Shown: piece by piece, positions 62,515 to 64,000 of the stretch | Layout of the letters: every line of letters begins with the position of its first letter | Numbering within the stretch: position 1 is the stretch's first letter | Origin: Anseranas semipalmata | Taxonomy: Eukaryota > Chordata > Aves > Anseriformes > Anseranatidae | Direction of reading: 5' to 3' | NCBI GenBank assembly: GCA_013399115.1 | Contig: VXAA01003984.1 | Span: 562,617-626,616 of the forward strand | Length of the DNA stretch: 64,000 bases | Program-made: the position numbers and the translations under genes | Notes under the pieces: generated by a model | Seen by the model: the letters and a program-made list of their open reading frames with translations, nothing else | Databases searched by the model: none | What the model was told of the DNA's origin: nothing

Positions 62515-63270
62515 CCTTATTAGTTCTGCTTTTCCAGTTCTCAACAGTGTGACATTATGAACAATGATAGCTTTTACAGACTTAGTAAAATGTGTTATTG
62601 TCCTTGCTGACAAACCCTGGCAAGCTGCTGTGTGTGTTTTTACAGAGCACAATGTCAAAACTTTCTCACAGAAAGCTCGAGGACCTGTACAGAATAAGCT
62701 ACAGCAGGCAGAGATTAGCAAATTCCCACTGTAGCTGTTTACAGATTTGCAACTTGTATATTCACTTGCAGGGCGTCACGGTTATATACTGAGCATCCAT
62801 AAATCACAAAGCTCTCCGGCCTTGTTATGGAAATATGACAATTCTGCTCGGCACCTGCTCCACCCTCTATTTCTGTCACTTGCCAGAATGACAGCGGGCT
62901 ATAAACGTCTCCACATACTAGGGCCCCAGCTCTGATACGATGGAATTAAATGACCTTGGCCAAGATGATATTTTTGATGTGGAGAGCTTATCCCATTCTT
63001 CATGCAAAAGAAGCAGAGCTCTAAACCTGAGTGACATAAGTCAAACCTTCTTGAAGAAAAAAATAAAATAACATTGACTTAATTTTAATATTTCTTTTCC
63101 AATACAGTGAAGTTTCACCAGGTAATTGCCCGACACAAATATTTATGAATGTCAGACCGCAGAGTTCTATAGCATTTGCTCAGTGAATAACATCGCTTAA
63201 TGAATTCTACCATGCACATGGGACTCAGATCTTTAATGAATAGGTCACTGTGATTTCTAGAGATGGCTGT
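62515..63270. promoter_or_regulatory. Best candidate for conserved non-coding regulatory block
   Basis: Some 750 bp with almost no simple repeats, near-balanced composition and several retained CpGs (GGGCGTCACGG, CTCTCCGGCC, GCTCGGCACCTG, GACAGCGGGC, TTGCCCGAC, CAGACCGCAG, ACATCGC) in a window otherwise poor in CpG. It holds clustered motifs: GAACAATGATAG (SOX-type ACAAT), CCATAAATCAC (caudal/HOX-type), GCACCTGC (E-box), TTAATGAATTC and TTTAATGAATAGG (homeodomain). No open frame shows coding character or splice-flanked structure. Enhancer function is inference; the retained CpGs and motif density are what the sequence shows. Confidence 0.35.
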
Positions 63271-63474
63271 CACTTTGAGATATGAGAATCATTTCTCTTT
63301 AGTGAAGAGGAGCTTGGATATGTGCATATTTAGGGGTTCTATTTCCTACAACTTTAGACCTCTCAAGAATGATGCAGAGCTAGGGCTAAGATTTAGGAGA
63401 TTTCAGGTGTCATATCACTGAGATTCCCAAAGACCAGGAGGATAGAAAGAGNAACAAGAAGATAAAAAAAAGGG

Positions 63475-63491
63475 AAAAAAAAAAAAAAAAA
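63475..63491 (+). repeat. Poly(A) tract
   Basis: 17 A after AAAAAAAAGGG. A single N lies at 63452. Confidence 0.9.
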
Positions 63492-63600
63492 GCCAAACAA
63501 ATACAATTTCCCCTACAATTTATTTAATTCTCTGTTATTGTTTAAGTCTTGAAGCACCAGAAAATAATTAATTATTTCTTAATTGTATTTTGCCTTCACT

Positions 63601-63624
63601 GCTAGTTTATTTGCTAGTTTATTT
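63601..63624 (+). repeat. Perfect 12-bp tandem duplication
   Basis: GCTAGTTTATTT occurs twice in a row. Confidence 0.9.
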
Positions 63625-64000
63625 ATTCAGAGGTTTCATCCTTTGCCAAAATTTCTTGTAAAGATACAGCAACGTTGCCGTATAATATATTTTTAATATT
63701 TTTACTAATATTAATATTAATATTTTGTTGTCGTATAATAATTATTTTAAAGTAGGTACATCTTTTACTTTCAGGTTGTTCTTTCTAATCGTGTATGGGA
63801 TGAAGGAAGGCGAACATTTTTACTATATATGGAAGAACTTGATGGTGGTTTTCTAGCAAGAACCTCATACATAAATGTGTACCTACAAATATATATGGAA
63901 AATTAACCTTAAAAATATCAACAATATATCAATAACATTTTTACTTATCTCAGCATAGAAACGAACTGAGTTTCTGATTACAGCTGAGTATCACCATAAG

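Larger units (their letters stand above)
63271..64000. other. AT-rich window end
   Basis: Very AT-rich, with TAATATTAATATTAATATT near 63704-63724, the poly(A) at 63475 and the 12-bp duplication. No gene seen. Any feature continuing past the window end cannot be judged. Confidence 0.65.

Noticed and set aside
1..64000. A CRISPR array, operon or prokaryote-like multi-gene system
   Set aside because: No repeat-spacer structure, no dense coding and no ribosome-binding-site spacing. Composition and repeats are those of a bird nuclear genome.
1..64000. tRNA, rRNA or snRNA genes
   Set aside because: No A-box/B-box pair, rRNA core or Sm-site context was noticed on either strand. A covariance-model search could overturn this.

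Overview
This is a gene-poor stretch of a bird nuclear genome. It is probably intergenic or deep intronic sequence from a neoavian-type bird. Three things point to this. A chicken-repeat-1 (CR1) LINE 3' end lies at about 61152-61366, with the typical '…GGTCCCTTCCA…ATTCTATGATTCT' tail. A 533-bp solo retroviral LTR lies at about 47126-47658, of a type I remember as common in neoavian genomes. Several degraded older repeats are also present (an older CR1, and L2/MIR-like pieces) that are shared across amniotes. The sequence is AT-rich by eye, poor in CpG, and has one 64-base assembly gap (14110-14173) and three single ambiguous bases (61618, 61887, 63452). No bacterial, viral-genome or organellar architecture is present.

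I could not support any host protein-coding gene, exon, tRNA, rRNA or CpG-island promoter. All open frames are short. The longest (about 90-133 codons) are low-complexity translations of CTTT-type microsatellites, chance frames inside the LTR, or frames resembling no family I recognise. The only recognisable protein-coding trace is the C-terminal tail of a CR1 ORF2 at about 61215-61310.

Layout. Positions 1-14109 are unique AT-rich sequence with a minus-strand L2/MIR3-like fossil (about 199-340), MIR-like fragments (about 2565-2665 and 10285-10360), an old CR1 tail (about 10685-10808) and many microsatellites. Positions 14174-27070 hold mostly unique sequence, a 37-bp-period duplication, a 32-base poly(T), two palindromes sharing one arm sequence (23726-23750 and 24046-24067) and an L2-like fossil near 27000. 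Positions 27391-28110 hold a 223-bp pyrimidine tract, a G-quadruplex motif and a block that looks conserved and non-coding. Positions 28111-42000 hold unique sequence, a (TTTTA)n array and a compound CTTT/CCTT/GCCT array. Positions 42000-56003 hold L2-like tails, amniote foldback-type fragments and the LTR. Positions 56004-64000 hold TA/CA microsatellites, a MIR-like fragment, the CR1 copy, two very long poly(T) tracts and a CpG-containing unique block near 62515-63270 that is the best candidate for a conserved regulatory element.

No genes work together here. The biological content is transposon history, simple-repeat structure (possible triplex, quadruplex and hairpin DNA) and perhaps distal regulatory elements. 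I found no evidence for a new multi-gene system. Repeat family names come from remembered consensus patterns, not from a database search.
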